64,000 nt of DNA from Rhizobium sp. Root1212 (GCF_001424985.1 NZ_LMDA01000007.1:26485-90484), one strand, 5' to 3'. Counted from the first letter of the stretch, positions 1-9,764 are shown. Program-made: numbers and translations. The notes: generated from the letters alone by a model not told the origin.

Positions 1-2
1 AG

Positions 3-2267
3 GACGACGAATTGCGCAGGGGCGGGGGAGGCGGCGGTAGCGCCGCACGTCAAGCCAACCCGCCGATCGCCACTCGGCGTTCATTGAAAGACAGGGTGTC
101 GTCGGAGGTTGCCAGCCGGGCAGCGCTTGCTGCCGGTGCCCAGCCGGTTGTGATCAAAGTCACATCAACGGTTTCCAGCCGCGCTTCCGCCGCGGGCCTG
201 CTCACCTATCTTGGAACGCGGGAGGTCGAAACTGAAAATGGGCAAAAGGAGAAGGTGGACATCTCCGTCGTCGATCAGGACGGGATAGCCATCGCAACCA
301 GGGAGGCGCGCGCGGCCGTTCTATCCGACTGGATCGCTGAGTTCCGGGAGCCCTACGCCGTAAACGCGGTAGCGAGCATCTCGATTAAGTTCGCCGAACC
401 TGTTGGAGACGACGATCTTCATGAGGCACTGAACGCTGCCTTCGGCTCAAAGCCGTTCCTTTATTCCCGTCGCCCGCACGGGGAGGTTTCTGTCTATACG
501 GTCACGGACCTGCCGGCGGGAAAACTGGCTGTCGCTTTGAAAGCCCGTGAGAAGGGCGACGGTTCGGTGCGGTTGGCGGAAACTGCCGAAGCGGATCTTG
601 CGGCTCGGTTGGTAGAGGCTGGCAGCCGGGCCGATGTTCGCATTCTCGGGGCTGCGGCTTCGGAAAAGTCGGGCCGCTATTTCCTCGAAAAGTTTCTTCA
701 TGCCGAAAGACCGGTCACCTCGAGTGCCGGCGAAGCGGTAAAGCACGGATCGTCTATCAAGAACGCAGCAGATGGGATTTGGCAGAGTTGGTCTGAACAT
801 ATTCGCACCGTCGAGCCGCGCAATGCTTTCCACGTCATTTTCTCAGCCCGCGCCGGCACAGATGGTGAGGCGATGAACCGCGCGGTGCGCGATTTTCTGA
901 GCGAGCAGGTCGCGGGGCACCGGTGGGTCACAGCCCATCATCCTGAAACCGGGCATGTGCACGTCCATGCAATGATTTCCGCCCGCGATGATGTTGGCAA
1001 AGCGCTGCGGTTGACCAAGCCCGAACTTTATCAATGGCGAGAGCGGTTTGCGGCAAAGGCGCGTGAGCATGGGATCGCAATGGTGGCGACCCGCCGGGCC
1101 GACGTCGCGGCAACGCGGCCGTACAGCCAGGCGCAGGCCGGCGCGCATCAGCGTGGTGTCGCCGATCCTCATTATCTCAAAACGTCCGCAGTCAATAAGC
1201 GTGTCGAGCGCAAGCGGGCCGCCATCGCGGATCGCTCCTCGCTCGTCAGCGGCAGTCTTGCGTTGGCCCCGCAATGGCGAGCGACTGTAGACGCTCTTAA
1301 AAAGGTGGGCGCAGAATCCACAGTGATAGACGCGGCCAATCGGTTTGCCGCTGCTGCCGCGGAGAAACCGCCAAAGCTTCCACCACAAAATGAAACGGGC
1401 TTCGTGCTTGTGCGGCTGGAAATCAAAAATGCCAACGACCCTACTTCCGTGTCGAAAACTGTCGAGCGCGCCCTGAAAGTCGACTCTCGGTTCGTTTCTG
1501 TGAAAGCCGGAACAGTGTTGCTGTTGGCGCCGACCGTAGCGAGCATCAGCAAGGTTGAGCGGGAGCTGAAGAGACAGAAGGAAGTTGGCCGAGGCGCGGA
1601 GACCCTTGCGGTGGTCAAGACTATCGAGCGCCAGATGTCCGAACAGGGGCTCAGTGCGGCCGTTTCGGTCAAGGCGGCCGGCGCTGCCCAGAATGGGGCG
1701 CCAACGCCATGGCTGCAGAGCCGCTTTGCAAAATCGGCACAGAGAACGGCTTCGGATCCAGCCACGCCACTGGCGAAACTCATGACTTTGGTCTCAGACA
1801 TCAAACATCGAAAGGAAAACACTATGCCCCTATCGCTGGAACAGTTCGACGAGCGCGTTGCACGCGCCAATAAATCGATGGACCGCCTGGAGACGATGGT
1901 CGACAGCAGTGGCGAGCGCCAGGCCGTCGAGGAAATGCGGCGTGAGATTTCTGCACTTTTTGCCGAGCAGCGCCGGGACATCGAATTGCAGCAGATGCCG
2001 TCAGCCCTTCATCCTTCCGGGGGAGGCGCAACACCACCGGCTGCTCGAGCGGGCAACGGCCATGATCAGAACCGGAAGACGCCGGCAAGTGTCGATCCCG
2101 CAATCGCGGTCCAGCAACACGCTATTGCTGCGGGTCGAGCGGCCCGCGCAGCACGCGAGCAGGCTGGAAGCGCGAAAGGAGCGCAGGACAAACAGCGCCG
2201 GGAGCGCGTTCGCCAGACCGAGCAAGAGCGTCGCCACGACAATGGCCGGGACGAGCTCGAGCGCTAA
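3..2267 (+). CDS. Conjugative relaxase, MOBP/VirD2-like (5' end outside window)
   Basis: A DNA-nicking relaxase would cut one strand at oriT and pilot it to the VirD4 coupling protein. No stop precedes the first possible start (TTG at 12), so the frame is open to the window edge and the true N-terminus is probably upstream. Counting from that TTG, a Tyr near residue 66 (GLLTYLGT) suits the active-site tyrosine of motif I, and a histidine-rich motif III (HPETGHVHVH, about residues 309-318) suits the metal-binding triad. About 230 residues separate the two. The C-terminal third is Ala/Arg-rich and charged, as in many rhizobial relaxases. It lies about 15 kb from the end of the virB/virD4 operon, so it is not co-transcribed with it. 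Assignment as relaxase is firm; the subfamily is inferred. Confidence 0.8.
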   Translation, partial: DDELRRGGGGGGSAARQANPPIATRRSLKDRVSSEVASRAALAAGAQPVVIKVTSTVSSRASAAGLLTYLGTREVETENGQKEKVDISVVDQDGIAIATREARAAVLSDWIAEFREPYAVNAVASISIKFAEPVGDDDLHEALNAAFGSKPFLYSRRPHGEVSVYTVTDLPAGKLAVALKAREKGDGSVRLAETAEADLAARLVEAGSRADVRILGAAASEKSGRYFLEKFLHAERPVTSSAGEAVKHGSSIKNAADGIWQSWSEHIRTVEPRNAFHVIFSARAGTDGEAMNRAVRDFLSEQVAGHRWVTAHHPETGHVHVHAMISARDDVGKALRLTKPELYQWRERFAAKAREHGIAMVATRRADVAATRPYSQAQAGAHQRGVADPHYLKTSAVNKRVERKRAAIADRSSLVSGSLALAPQWRATVDALKKVGAESTVIDAANRFAAAAAEKPPKLPPQNETGFVLVRLEIKNANDPTSVSKTVERALKVDSRFVSVKAGTVLLLAPTVASISKVERELKRQKEVGRGAETLAVVKTIERQMSEQGLSAAVSVKAAGAAQNGAPTPWLQSRFAKSAQRTASDPATPLAKLMTLVSDIKHRKENTMPLSLEQFDERVARANKSMDRLETMVDSSGERQAVEEMRREISALFAEQRRDIELQQMPSALHPSGGGATPPAARAGNGHDQNRKTPASVDPAIAVQQHAIAAGRAARAAREQAGSAKGAQDKQRRERVRQTEQERRHDNGRDELER

Positions 2268-2482
2268 GCGAAGGCTAAATGTTGTCAGGGCTAGAGCATC
2301 CTTGAATGAGACTGCTTTGCGCCTTCATTCCGGTCATCCACACCGCCCGAATCAGATCCTGAGAGCAGCCGGTCTGCTGTTTGAGTAGTGAAATACTGCG
2401 ACCCGCATTGTTACCGTAACGTACCTTTTGAGCGGCGCTCCAGACGTATACCGTTCGGCAATCCAGGGAGGCCGTGTAGCCG

Positions 2483-2779
2483 ATGAGCAGCGTGGAGACT
2501 TCCGCAATTTCGCCTCCGGGCGCGGCTCAACGCGGCCTGCGGAGGCTCATGTTGAAACTGCCCGAGGTGCGTGGAGATCTGAAGATCATAGCGGCAAAAC
2601 GGCCGTTCTTGACCGATCTCTGTGAGGCCTACGAAGACGCATGTGTGAAGCTGCAGCGACTCCGGATTACGCCTGGCAACGCCAATTGTCCGATGATTGA
2701 GGAATATGAAATGATCGGCGCGGAGATCGAAGCGGAGATCATCGCCTGTTGCACCGAGCATCGGTCCCATCAGTGGTAG
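2483..2779 (+). CDS. Small hypothetical protein (98 aa)
   Basis: Function not recognised. The protein has no signal peptide or membrane segment. Its second half (about residues 35-90) is acidic and probably helical, with a segment reading LCEAYEDACVKLQRLR. A purine-rich GGGAGG lies about 15 bases before the ATG, which is rather far. It follows the relaxase in the same direction after about 215 bases. The start is the first ATG of the frame; an internal Met at residue 23 (MLKLPEVRG) is an alternative. Confidence 0.55.
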   Translation: MSSVETSAISPPGAAQRGLRRLMLKLPEVRGDLKIIAAKRPFLTDLCEAYEDACVKLQRLRITPGNANCPMIEEYEMIGAEIEAEIIACCTEHRSHQW

Positions 2780-2907
2780 TGCACCCGTCCTTGCCGCAGA
2801 CGCGACACCGCGAACACACATGTCGGCGTGCTTTTCAACTTGCACCTTCGGGAAGTACCAACGGTCGGTTTGCATGGTAGTATTCCGGTTGCTCGGAGGG
2901 TGCAAGC

Positions 2908-3639
2908 ATGTTGATGACGGTAGACAGAACGCCAAAAAGCATAACAAAGATCGTTGCAGGCGCCGCCCTCTCCGTGGTCTCGACATACCTGCTGGTCTGC
3001 TACTTCCTTATTCCCGAGCTCTGGATATTTCATGACAGTCGGCGTATGGCGGACTTCAGCAAGATGGTGACCACCACGGAACAGGACATTCCGGGTGATC
3101 CCATCAATGTCGGCCTTGTCGGCAAAAAAGAGCAAATCATCCGGGCATTTACAGCGGCCAAGTGGGATCCGGCTGACAAGATCACGTTGCGCTCCTCAAT
3201 CGAGATCGGATTGAGCGTCGTGCTCGACCGCCCCGACCTAGACGCCCCGGTCAGCGCGTTGCTGTTTGACGGTCGCAAGCAGGACTTGGCGTTCGAAAAG
3301 CCAGTGGGCCGCAGTGCGGACGAACGACATCATGTGCGGTTCTGGATGACGACAAGTCTCGAACCCGATGGGCGGCCACTTTGGCTGGGTGCCGCCAGTT
3401 TCGACCGAGGCGTCGGCGTCAGCCATGACACGGGCGAAATCACCCATCACATCGGACCCGACCTCGACGCCGACCGCGACCTTGTTATCGGAGACCTCTT
3501 GAAGACCGGGCAGGTGTCGTTGACATTTGAGCGTGCGGGTGTCGGGGAAACAAAGACGGGTAGGAATGGTGGCGGTGATCCGTATTTCACTGACGGGCAG
3601 GTCCACATCGGCGTTCTACACGACAACCCGTCTGAGTAG
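2908..3639 (+). CDS. LssY C-terminal domain membrane-anchored protein
   Basis: A 243-aa protein with one N-terminal membrane segment (about residues 15-38) and an extracytoplasmic part that resembles the LssY_C family. The family-like signature is the stretch around AAKWDPADKITLRSSIEI, followed by segments carrying FWMT and ASFDRGVGVS. LssY_C domains occur in envelope proteins of uncertain function, sometimes fused to PAP2 phosphatases; no phosphatase part is present here. A CGGAGGG Shine-Dalgarno sequence precedes the ATG. It converges with the downstream outer-membrane protein gene. Family assignment is from memory of the motif, so moderately sure. Confidence 0.7.
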   Translation: MLMTVDRTPKSITKIVAGAALSVVSTYLLVCYFLIPELWIFHDSRRMADFSKMVTTTEQDIPGDPINVGLVGKKEQIIRAFTAAKWDPADKITLRSSIEIGLSVVLDRPDLDAPVSALLFDGRKQDLAFEKPVGRSADERHHVRFWMTTSLEPDGRPLWLGAASFDRGVGVSHDTGEITHHIGPDLDADRDLVIGDLLKTGQVSLTFERAGVGETKTGRNGGGDPYFTDGQVHIGVLHDNPSE

Positions 3640-3681
3640 CGGGTGTCGCACACTGATGTCGTCCGTGTCAGGCATGTTCCC

Positions 3682-4488
3682 CTATTTTGGAAACAAAAAA
3701 GTGACAGCCAAGCGGACCCCGAGACCTTCCGGACCGTTGTCCGGTGCAGCCGCCCAGTAGCGCAACCCGGCCGTCAGGCTAATCGGCTGCTCTTCGATCT
3801 TCACAAGCTTGGAGACTGTAAAGTTGATGGGGACGGACCACTCCTCAGACTTCCAGTCATAGGTCGACTCGGTGTTCAGGGCGAACGTCCAGGCGTCCGG
3901 GGTGGTGTAGGATACGAACGGCTGCATGAAAGTGCTGCTGATGTCATTCCGCTCGTCGCTGCCCGCGAAGGACCAGATGTGGTTGGCAAGCACGCCGACC
4001 GTCCATGGCCCGTCCTGTTTGAGTGCGACGATCGTGGGACCTGCCCCCCATTTCTCCCCGCCGAGTAGATCATCCGTCGCGGTGGGGATCAGGAACACGG
4101 GACCCGCACCCCAGATGATGCCGCTCTCGGTCGGTTTTGCCGGAGAGAGGAAGAAGCTTTGGACGGTGTCGCCGAGACCGAACTGCGTTCCGGATGGCCC
4201 TGCAATGTCGTCTTGCCAGGTCACAGGTAGGATCGTGCGCGAGATTAGGTTCCAGTTCTCGTTTAAGGAGATTGGGATAACGGGTTGAATGTTGAGCGTC
4301 GTCTTGTCACCGTCCAGCGGACCATAGCCATGGTCGTAGTTGAACTGGAACGGAACGCTGATCAAAGAAGCGATCGGGTTCGACAGCTTCTTTGCCAGGT
4401 CGGAACTGGACTCCTGCGCTTTCAGCGGACTTGCCATTCCAAGCAGCATCAGTAAGCCAACGACTTTCCAGGATACGGATAGTGTCAT
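3682..4488 (-). CDS. Outer-membrane beta-barrel protein (transporter-like, often labelled neuromedin U-like)
   Basis: A 268-aa protein with a Sec signal peptide ending near ASPLKAQE (about residue 25), many alternating aromatic strands (FQFNYDHGYG, WNLISRTILPV, WTVGVLANHIWSF) and a C-terminal aromatic strand ending FLFPK. This is the pattern of an outer-membrane barrel. Proteins with the N-terminal LAKKLSNPIASLISVPFQ signature are commonly annotated as neuromedin U homologues or putative transporters; the cargo is unknown. It is downstream of another barrel gene on the same strand with about 30 bases between, so the two may be co-transcribed. Confidence 0.75.
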   Translation of the reverse strand: MTLSVSWKVVGLLMLLGMASPLKAQESSSDLAKKLSNPIASLISVPFQFNYDHGYGPLDGDKTTLNIQPVIPISLNENWNLISRTILPVTWQDDIAGPSGTQFGLGDTVQSFFLSPAKPTESGIIWGAGPVFLIPTATDDLLGGEKWGAGPTIVALKQDGPWTVGVLANHIWSFAGSDERNDISSTFMQPFVSYTTPDAWTFALNTESTYDWKSEEWSVPINFTVSKLVKIEEQPISLTAGLRYWAAAPDNGPEGLGVRLAVTFLFPK

Positions 4489-4518
4489 GGTCGAACCCCC
4501 AAGGTTTGTGCGAAGGCG

Positions 4519-5310
4519 CTAGAACTTTATCGAGACACCGAGGATCGGCCCCTGCTGGACGGCATCGAAAAGGAAGCCGTCGTCACTGTAATCGACGCCA
4601 AGGGCGCGGTATCCGGCGATCGCCGATATCCGTTCGTTGAAGTCGTAACCAAGGCCGAGCGCTACATCCCAGTCGAGGTCGGCCCCGCCCGCCCCGATCA
4701 GGCCCCAACCTGTCAGGTAGATTTCCGGCGTGAGGGAATACTTACCCCGTAGCCCGACCATGCCATCGACCCATGTGGCGCCGTCTTCTCATTCGATGCC
4801 TCCGAGAATGCCGCCGTTGAACGAAAGCATCGTATCTACCGACCAGACCTTCACGCCGCCGACTACGTCGAGGTGCCCCTCGGGACCGTCCAGCACGGCG
4901 TAACCCAAACCAAGTAGACCGGAAAAACTCGATGTCGTCACATCGACATCGTCTGCCAAGACCCCGAATGGCGTCTCGCCGTTGGCGGACAGCTTCGTAT
5001 AGATAACGTCGCCGATGACGCTGAAGCGGCCGTTGCGCGCTTCTCCTGCGGCCATGAACGCAAAATCGAGATTGCTCAGGATATCGCCGAAGTCAGCGTC
5101 CATGTGGACGGTTGGCAGTCCGAACTGTGAAGTATCGCCGGAGAGCCCCGCCATCCAGAAGTAAGGCGCAACATTGAATTCCCAGCCAGTCTCGGACACG
5201 GCCGTCTGAGGCTCCTGTGTCATCAGGGGAGAGACGTCGGCCGCATGAGCGCCGCCACACAAGATGGCCCCGACTGCCACGGAGAGCGCGAGTGTCCTGT
5301 AGTTTATCAT
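4519..5310 (-). pseudogene. Outer-membrane barrel protein gene interrupted by one in-frame TGA
   Basis: The 5' part encodes a signal peptide (cleavage near AHAAD) and barrel strands (WEFNVAPYFWMAGLSG). The frame hits TGA at 4789-4791 after GGILGGIE. It then continues in the same frame (EDGATWVDGMVGLRGKYSL) to a typical barrel C-terminus ending in SIKF at 4519. Both parts together give about 263 residues, a normal size for this type, so a single substitution (for example CGA or TGG to TGA) explains the break. Start is the ATG after an AAAAGGAG ribosome binding site. The product may have been a porin-like or OmpW-like protein; the exact family is not recognised. Sequencing error or readthrough are alternatives to true inactivation. 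Confidence 0.75.
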
Positions 5311-5355
5311 TGCCTGCTCCTTTTCGTTTCGCGGGCGCGGACGCCCGACCGTCCG

Positions 5356-6666
5356 TTATTGCCGCAAGGGATGACATCCGGCCTTTGCACTGGCCGCCTC
5401 GTTCATACCACATGGTCGATTCGCTGCCGACTTTGTTCCGGTCAGGTTATTGAGATGGTGGCCATAGTGATCGCGCGTGTGCGGGTCGATGACCGCCACA
5501 GGGGCTGCGAGTATCAAGCCCGCCGCACTGCCAGCCGCCACTGCCACTCCGGTGGTTCCCGCAATGAGATGATCGCCGAGACCCAACCTGCTGTCTGTCA
5601 GAGACTGACCTTCTGAAATACGAGCGCCGATAAGTTGGACGACCTGTGGCGATTCCGCGAACTTGCTGTGATGGAGTCCATCTCCAGCTTTCACCTTGGT
5701 GAGATCGATGACCGTGATCTTGTTGGTTTCCATCTCTTCCTTGTAAGGAGCCCGTTCCGGATCGATCGATCCCAGCCGCGGAACGTCGCCCCAAATCCGG
5801 CGAGAGAAGGCCAGCGCCCGGTCATCGGCGGATACGAATAACGTAAACCTCGGCCGATGTTCCCCCATGTCCTCGATCTGCGATCGGAACACATCGACGT
5901 CGACGTCGGGAGCCGCAAGCATGACGTTCTTGAATTTCGCAGGCAGACCGTCGTTGCGGATCGCCATTTGCCGCAAGCCCTCCAGCGCCAGCCAGTTGCC
6001 CATCGAATGGGCGAGAATGGAAACTTCTTTCACCTCCGGATCGGCTGCCAGGTACTGAAAGAGCGCCTCCAGCGTGTTGCGGGTGTAATTGGTGCTCTCC
6101 CGGTCGTAGCCATACGCAAGCAGACTACCGCGGGAAGGCCAGGTCACCAGGATAGGGGCGCTCTTCACACCGGAATCATGAACGATCTGCGCAAAGCGGT
6201 AGACGGAATTTTCGAACCGGTTGTTGAACCCATGGATGAAGACGAGGACGCTTCGATCGGGGCTTTTCCTGACCGTCGCGTTCAGCCACAACTTGGCGGC
6301 ATCCTTCGTGAGTTGCTCGGCGTTCAGGGTGGCAAAGTCGGTCGCCGGATCAGAGGGAAGCTTTTTTGGCCAGGCGACCTCACCGATCTTGCGTTCAGCG
6401 GGGATCGATACGGTGATATCGACGAAGGCAGGTGCGCGAGCGCGTTCCCCTGTGAACATCTCCCCCGCGTCATCGGAGCGACCACGCGTGGTCGCCACCA
6501 GCATGGTGACCCGGCTTGTCGTCGGGATGGTATCCGCGACTGGCGTCAGCACATTCTTGGGATGCCCGCCGCATCCTGACATCACCGCAAGTGCGGCGAA
6601 CACAGCGATCCAGCGCGTGGTCCGCGATCCGACAGTGTTGACTGGGGTTGCCGTAAGCGCGCTCAT
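5356..6666 (-). CDS. Alpha/beta-hydrolase lipoprotein (DUF900 family)
   Basis: A 436-aa protein with a hydrophobic N-terminus and a lipobox (VMSGC, Cys about residue 32), so probably lipidated in the envelope. The hydrolase core shows the oxyanion strand VLVFIHGFNNRFE, the nucleophile elbow LAHSMGNWL (Ser in SMG), and a downstream acidic and His region (DDRALAFSRRI, LHHSKF). This matches the DUF900 group of esterase-like proteins with unknown substrates. The start codon overlaps the stop of the upstream multihaem cytochrome by four bases (ATGA), so the two are translationally coupled and probably act together. The C-terminal about 60 residues form a hydrophobic Gly/Ala-rich tail. Confidence 0.8.
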   Translation of the reverse strand: MSALTATPVNTVGSRTTRWIAVFAALAVMSGCGGHPKNVLTPVADTIPTTSRVTMLVATTRGRSDDAGEMFTGERARAPAFVDITVSIPAERKIGEVAWPKKLPSDPATDFATLNAEQLTKDAAKLWLNATVRKSPDRSVLVFIHGFNNRFENSVYRFAQIVHDSGVKSAPILVTWPSRGSLLAYGYDRESTNYTRNTLEALFQYLAADPEVKEVSILAHSMGNWLALEGLRQMAIRNDGLPAKFKNVMLAAPDVDVDVFRSQIEDMGEHRPRFTLFVSADDRALAFSRRIWGDVPRLGSIDPERAPYKEEMETNKITVIDLTKVKAGDGLHHSKFAESPQVVQLIGARISEGQSLTDSRLGLGDHLIAGTTGVAVAAGSAAGLILAAPVAVIDPHTRDHYGHHLNNLTGTKSAANRPCGMNEAASAKAGCHPLRQ

Positions 6667-8957
6667 TTGCTTTCCTGACTTACTGCCTGCAATTGTCTCA
6701 CGAGTTCTGCAATCTGTGGATTGTTCGGCTGCAGTCGAGCCAACGCAGTGGCAAAATTGAGCGTCTCGGAGTAGCGGCGGAGTTTGAGGCCGAACTGAAT
6801 GGCAGTGCCGAGCAGATCGGCGTCGGTAACGCTCTCTGCGTAAGCAGGATCAAACAGGGCAAACGCCTGCTCCGTTTGCCCGACCGAATCCAGGGCGACT
6901 GCGGCTGTCATCCGATACCGCGCGTTGGCTGGCTCCAGCCGGAGCGCCATATTCAGTTCGCTTATCGCTTCTTCCATCGCCTTCTGCCTCACGAGAGACA
7001 GACCATGGCCGAAGCGAAGGCCGGCTTGATTCGGATTGGCTGCGACTGCCTCGGCGTAGGTCTGTTCGGATTTCTCGCCATCGCCTGTAGCGCGGTAGAG
7101 TTCCGCCAAATTGATGCGAGCCCCTGGAAGGCTTGGATCGAGTTCGATTGCTTGGCGAAGCGTCTTCTCCGCTTCCTGTGGGTGGCCCTGTTCAAGCAGG
7201 AAGGTGCCATGGGTGCTTTGGATTTCGGCGACATCCGCATTGGCCTCGACATAAGCCTTCAAATCGGCCACGGCGCGCTCGAAGTCACGACGCTGATCGC
7301 CGAGGAAGTCCAGCGACTGCGTGCTCCCAAGCGCCTTAGCTACGGCCACCCGGACTGCGCGCTTCTCGTCGCCGAGGAGATTGCCGATGGCATCGAGCCT
7401 CAACTCAGCGGGCAGGTTTAAAGCCGCCTCCGCTGCGCCCAACCGAAGCAGTGGGTCGGGGCTTTCCGATGCCGCCTTCACATCCGCTGCGGCGTCCGCT
7501 CCGGTTCGCCTGCTCATCTCGGTTATGGCGCTTCCTCTAACAATCCCTGACTGCTTCGCGTCTTCGACAAGTGCGCGCAGAGCGTCGAGAGATGCTGCAT
7601 CGCCTTGCACCGTGTCTCCAAAAGCGTGGGCGATGGTCTGGCGGTCGCGCCAACCTGTGCCAAACCATGAGTCGAGCGTTTGCGAGGCCCACGCGTTGGT
7701 CTTTCCCTCGTGACAGGAGATGCAGGCGTTTGGCGTTCCATATCGGTCCGAAAGGTCGGGACGGGGAATGACGAAGGAATGGTCGCGGCGGGGATCGATC
7801 TTCATATAGGTCCGCTCGGGCATATGGCAGTTGGCGCAGAGTGCGCCGCTTGAGCCTTCGGGGTGATGGGAGTGGGCAGGCGTATCGAAGTGGCCGCTTG
7901 GATCGTTTGCAGTGAAGCGCTCTTGCTTTTCCGGCGTGTGACATTGCGTGCATAGCGCGTTTCCAACAGCCTTGACGCTTCCTTCGTGCGGGCGATGGCA
8001 GTCGAAGCAGGTCACGCCCGCGCGCGCCATCTTGCTCTGCTGGAAAGAGCCGTATTCGAAGACCTCGTCGAGGATCTGCCCATCGGGGAAGTAGAGGTCG
8101 CTGCGTAGCATGGCCGGGGAAAAGTTGTCGAGTAACGTCCCTCCCGGCTGGTAGTCGCCGACGAGCCGTGTCCGCCGCGAGTGACAGGCAAGACAGGTAT
8201 CCATGCTGACCTCTGACAATCCCGCCCGTGGCAAGGGCGTCTTTTCGGATGCCTCGGATTGCGTTGTCGCCCATTCGACATGTTTAGCGCCGCCGCCGTG
8301 ACAGGACTGACAGCCGATGCTGGTCGCGACATAGGACGATTCATAAGTGTTGGTCTGGGGCCGGAAATTGGTCTGCGGATCGGTGGAATGGCAGTCGATG
8401 CAGGTGCGGTTCCACCGATAGAAGGGACCTGTCCAGTGAAAGGTCGATCCGGGTTTTGCTGCCGATCCCGCACCAAGCCAGAACCACTCGCGCTTTTTCG
8501 TGTCCCAAGCGATGTCGAGCGTCTGCAGTTTGCCGCCGCCGAGATCGATCAGGTATTGTTGCAGCGGCTCGTAGGCAAACGTGTACTTGACTTCGAAGTC
8601 TGCCTGCTTGCCATCCGCTCCTTCGGTGCGGACGAAGAACTGTCGATCCTTGCGGAAGAACGTCGCCTCGACGCCGTGCCCCTCGAAGCTGGCGTTATCG
8701 AAATCACCCCGCACCGTGGCGTCGCTGGCAACGGCCATTGCCTGCGCATGATGAGACGTTGCGAACGCCGCCGTCTGACCGGCGTGGCACGAAGAACAGA
8801 TTTTCTCATCGACGTAGCCAGGGTGGGTGGCGATCTGTGGGTCGGGAACGACGGACTTCACACCTTCGGCTGCCGCGGTCGCAGGTGCGAGCGCGAGCAT
8901 GGCCCAGATCAGCAGGGCGGCGCGAACCATTGCTATTGGAGAGAAATGCACTCGCAA
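6663..8957 (-). CDS. Secreted octahaem c-type cytochrome with TPR domain
   Basis: A 764-aa exported protein: a signal peptide ends near ATAAAEG, and eight CXXCH haem sites follow in the N-terminal half (CSSCH, CIDCH, CQSCH, CLACH, CFDCH, CTQCH, CANCH, CISCH). A HEAT-like alanine-rich segment and a TPR block in the last about 200 residues (GARINLAELYRATGDGE, FGHGLSLVRQKAMEEA) complete it. The haems imply periplasmic electron transfer and TPRs imply protein docking. Related cytochromes often sit near sulfatases, as here. The start could be this TTG (with an upstream GGAG), a GTG two codons on, or the ATG at 8930. It is followed by the coupled hydrolase gene. Redox substrate unknown. Confidence 0.85.
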   Translation of the reverse strand: MRVHFSPIAMVRAALLIWAMLALAPATAAAEGVKSVVPDPQIATHPGYVDEKICSSCHAGQTAAFATSHHAQAMAVASDATVRGDFDNASFEGHGVEATFFRKDRQFFVRTEGADGKQADFEVKYTFAYEPLQQYLIDLGGGKLQTLDIAWDTKKREWFWLGAGSAAKPGSTFHWTGPFYRWNRTCIDCHSTDPQTNFRPQTNTYESSYVATSIGCQSCHGGGAKHVEWATTQSEASEKTPLPRAGLSEVSMDTCLACHSRRTRLVGDYQPGGTLLDNFSPAMLRSDLYFPDGQILDEVFEYGSFQQSKMARAGVTCFDCHRPHEGSVKAVGNALCTQCHTPEKQERFTANDPSGHFDTPAHSHHPEGSSGALCANCHMPERTYMKIDPRRDHSFVIPRPDLSDRYGTPNACISCHEGKTNAWASQTLDSWFGTGWRDRQTIAHAFGDTVQGDAASLDALRALVEDAKQSGIVRGSAITEMSRRTGADAAADVKAASESPDPLLRLGAAEAALNLPAELRLDAIGNLLGDEKRAVRVAVAKALGSTQSLDFLGDQRRDFERAVADLKAYVEANADVAEIQSTHGTFLLEQGHPQEAEKTLRQAIELDPSLPGARINLAELYRATGDGEKSEQTYAEAVAANPNQAGLRFGHGLSLVRQKAMEEAISELNMALRLEPANARYRMTAAVALDSVGQTEQAFALFDPAYAESVTDADLLGTAIQFGLKLRRYSETLNFATALARLQPNNPQIAELVRQLQAVSQESK

Positions 8958-8992
8958 TCAGGCGCTCCTGCTATGCGTACCTCGCATCCACA

Positions 8993-9736
8993 TCAGTAGC
9001 ACGGCGGAAGGGGATAGTATCCGCACTGCGGCTGGTTGTAGTACGAATTCGCAGCCGCCGCGCCGATCACCGCACCCGCAGCCACTCCTGCGGCAACAGG
9101 CGCGCCGTACCAAGCCCCGTGATAGGCTGGCGCGTGATAATAACCTCCTCCGACATGGGCGACACTAACGTCGCCAACCCGTGCATAGCCACCGTGAAAA
9201 CCACCGCCGCCAAAGCCACCACCACCGAAGCCGCCGCCTCGGAAGTTATCGATAAAGAGCGCTGCCGGCCCCGACGATCCGGCAAGACTTCCTTCCAGAA
9301 CCGCGATGTCGAAGGTAAGGGTGGTTCCTTCGAGCTTGGGTGACTTCAATGTGACGACGGCATCGTTTACGTCCGATCCATCGCCACCGAGCACGGACAC
9401 TGTGGCATTCGGTGGGTCTACAGCAAAGTTGTCCTTGCCCTCGTCCCACTGCATGATGAACTGCGTGGTCGCGACGTGGCCCGCCGCCCGCACGGGTCGG
9501 TCGGCAAAGACGATCGAGCTTGCCGCCACCCCAGTCAGGATCAGCTTGTCACCTTCGATCTTCGCGCCCGCCGAGTTGATGACGGCAAGCGAAGGAACCG
9601 GACCGGTCGGCTTGACGGACCCAATCGTCTTCTCCAGCGGAACATGCGGTTTCTTGGCATCTTGAGCAAGCGCTCCAGTGGCCACTACCGCGACGCCGAG
9701 AGCCAATGTCATCAGTCTAATGCGTATGTTGGTCAT
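8993..9736 (-). CDS. Secreted glycine-rich protein of unknown function
   Basis: A 247-aa protein with a clear signal peptide (cleavage near GALAQ, residue 25). Its central beta-rich region (about residues 50-155) could be a small all-beta domain. It ends in a Gly/Phe/Tyr-rich region with repeated GGGFGGGG units and a tail rich in Tyr, Pro and Cys (PQCGYYPLPPCY). Low-complexity tails of this kind are seen in surface or matrix proteins. It lies between the HAD phosphatase gene and the octahaem cytochrome gene on the same strand with short gaps (28 and 35 bases), so it is probably part of the same transcript. No family recognised. Confidence 0.7.
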   Translation of the reverse strand: MTNIRIRLMTLALGVAVVATGALAQDAKKPHVPLEKTIGSVKPTGPVPSLAVINSAGAKIEGDKLILTGVAASSIVFADRPVRAAGHVATTQFIMQWDEGKDNFAVDPPNATVSVLGGDGSDVNDAVVTLKSPKLEGTTLTFDIAVLEGSLAGSSGPAALFIDNFRGGGFGGGGFGGGGFHGGYARVGDVSVAHVGGGYYHAPAYHGAWYGAPVAAGVAAGAVIGAAAANSYYNQPQCGYYPLPPCY

Positions 9737-9764
9737 CGTGATATCCTTGCCGTTCGGCGTCGGT

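Noticed and set aside
4789..4791. Selenocysteine at the in-frame TGA
   Set aside because: The position is in a barrel loop after GGIE, no redox motif and no reason for Sec in this protein type; a nonsense change is simpler.
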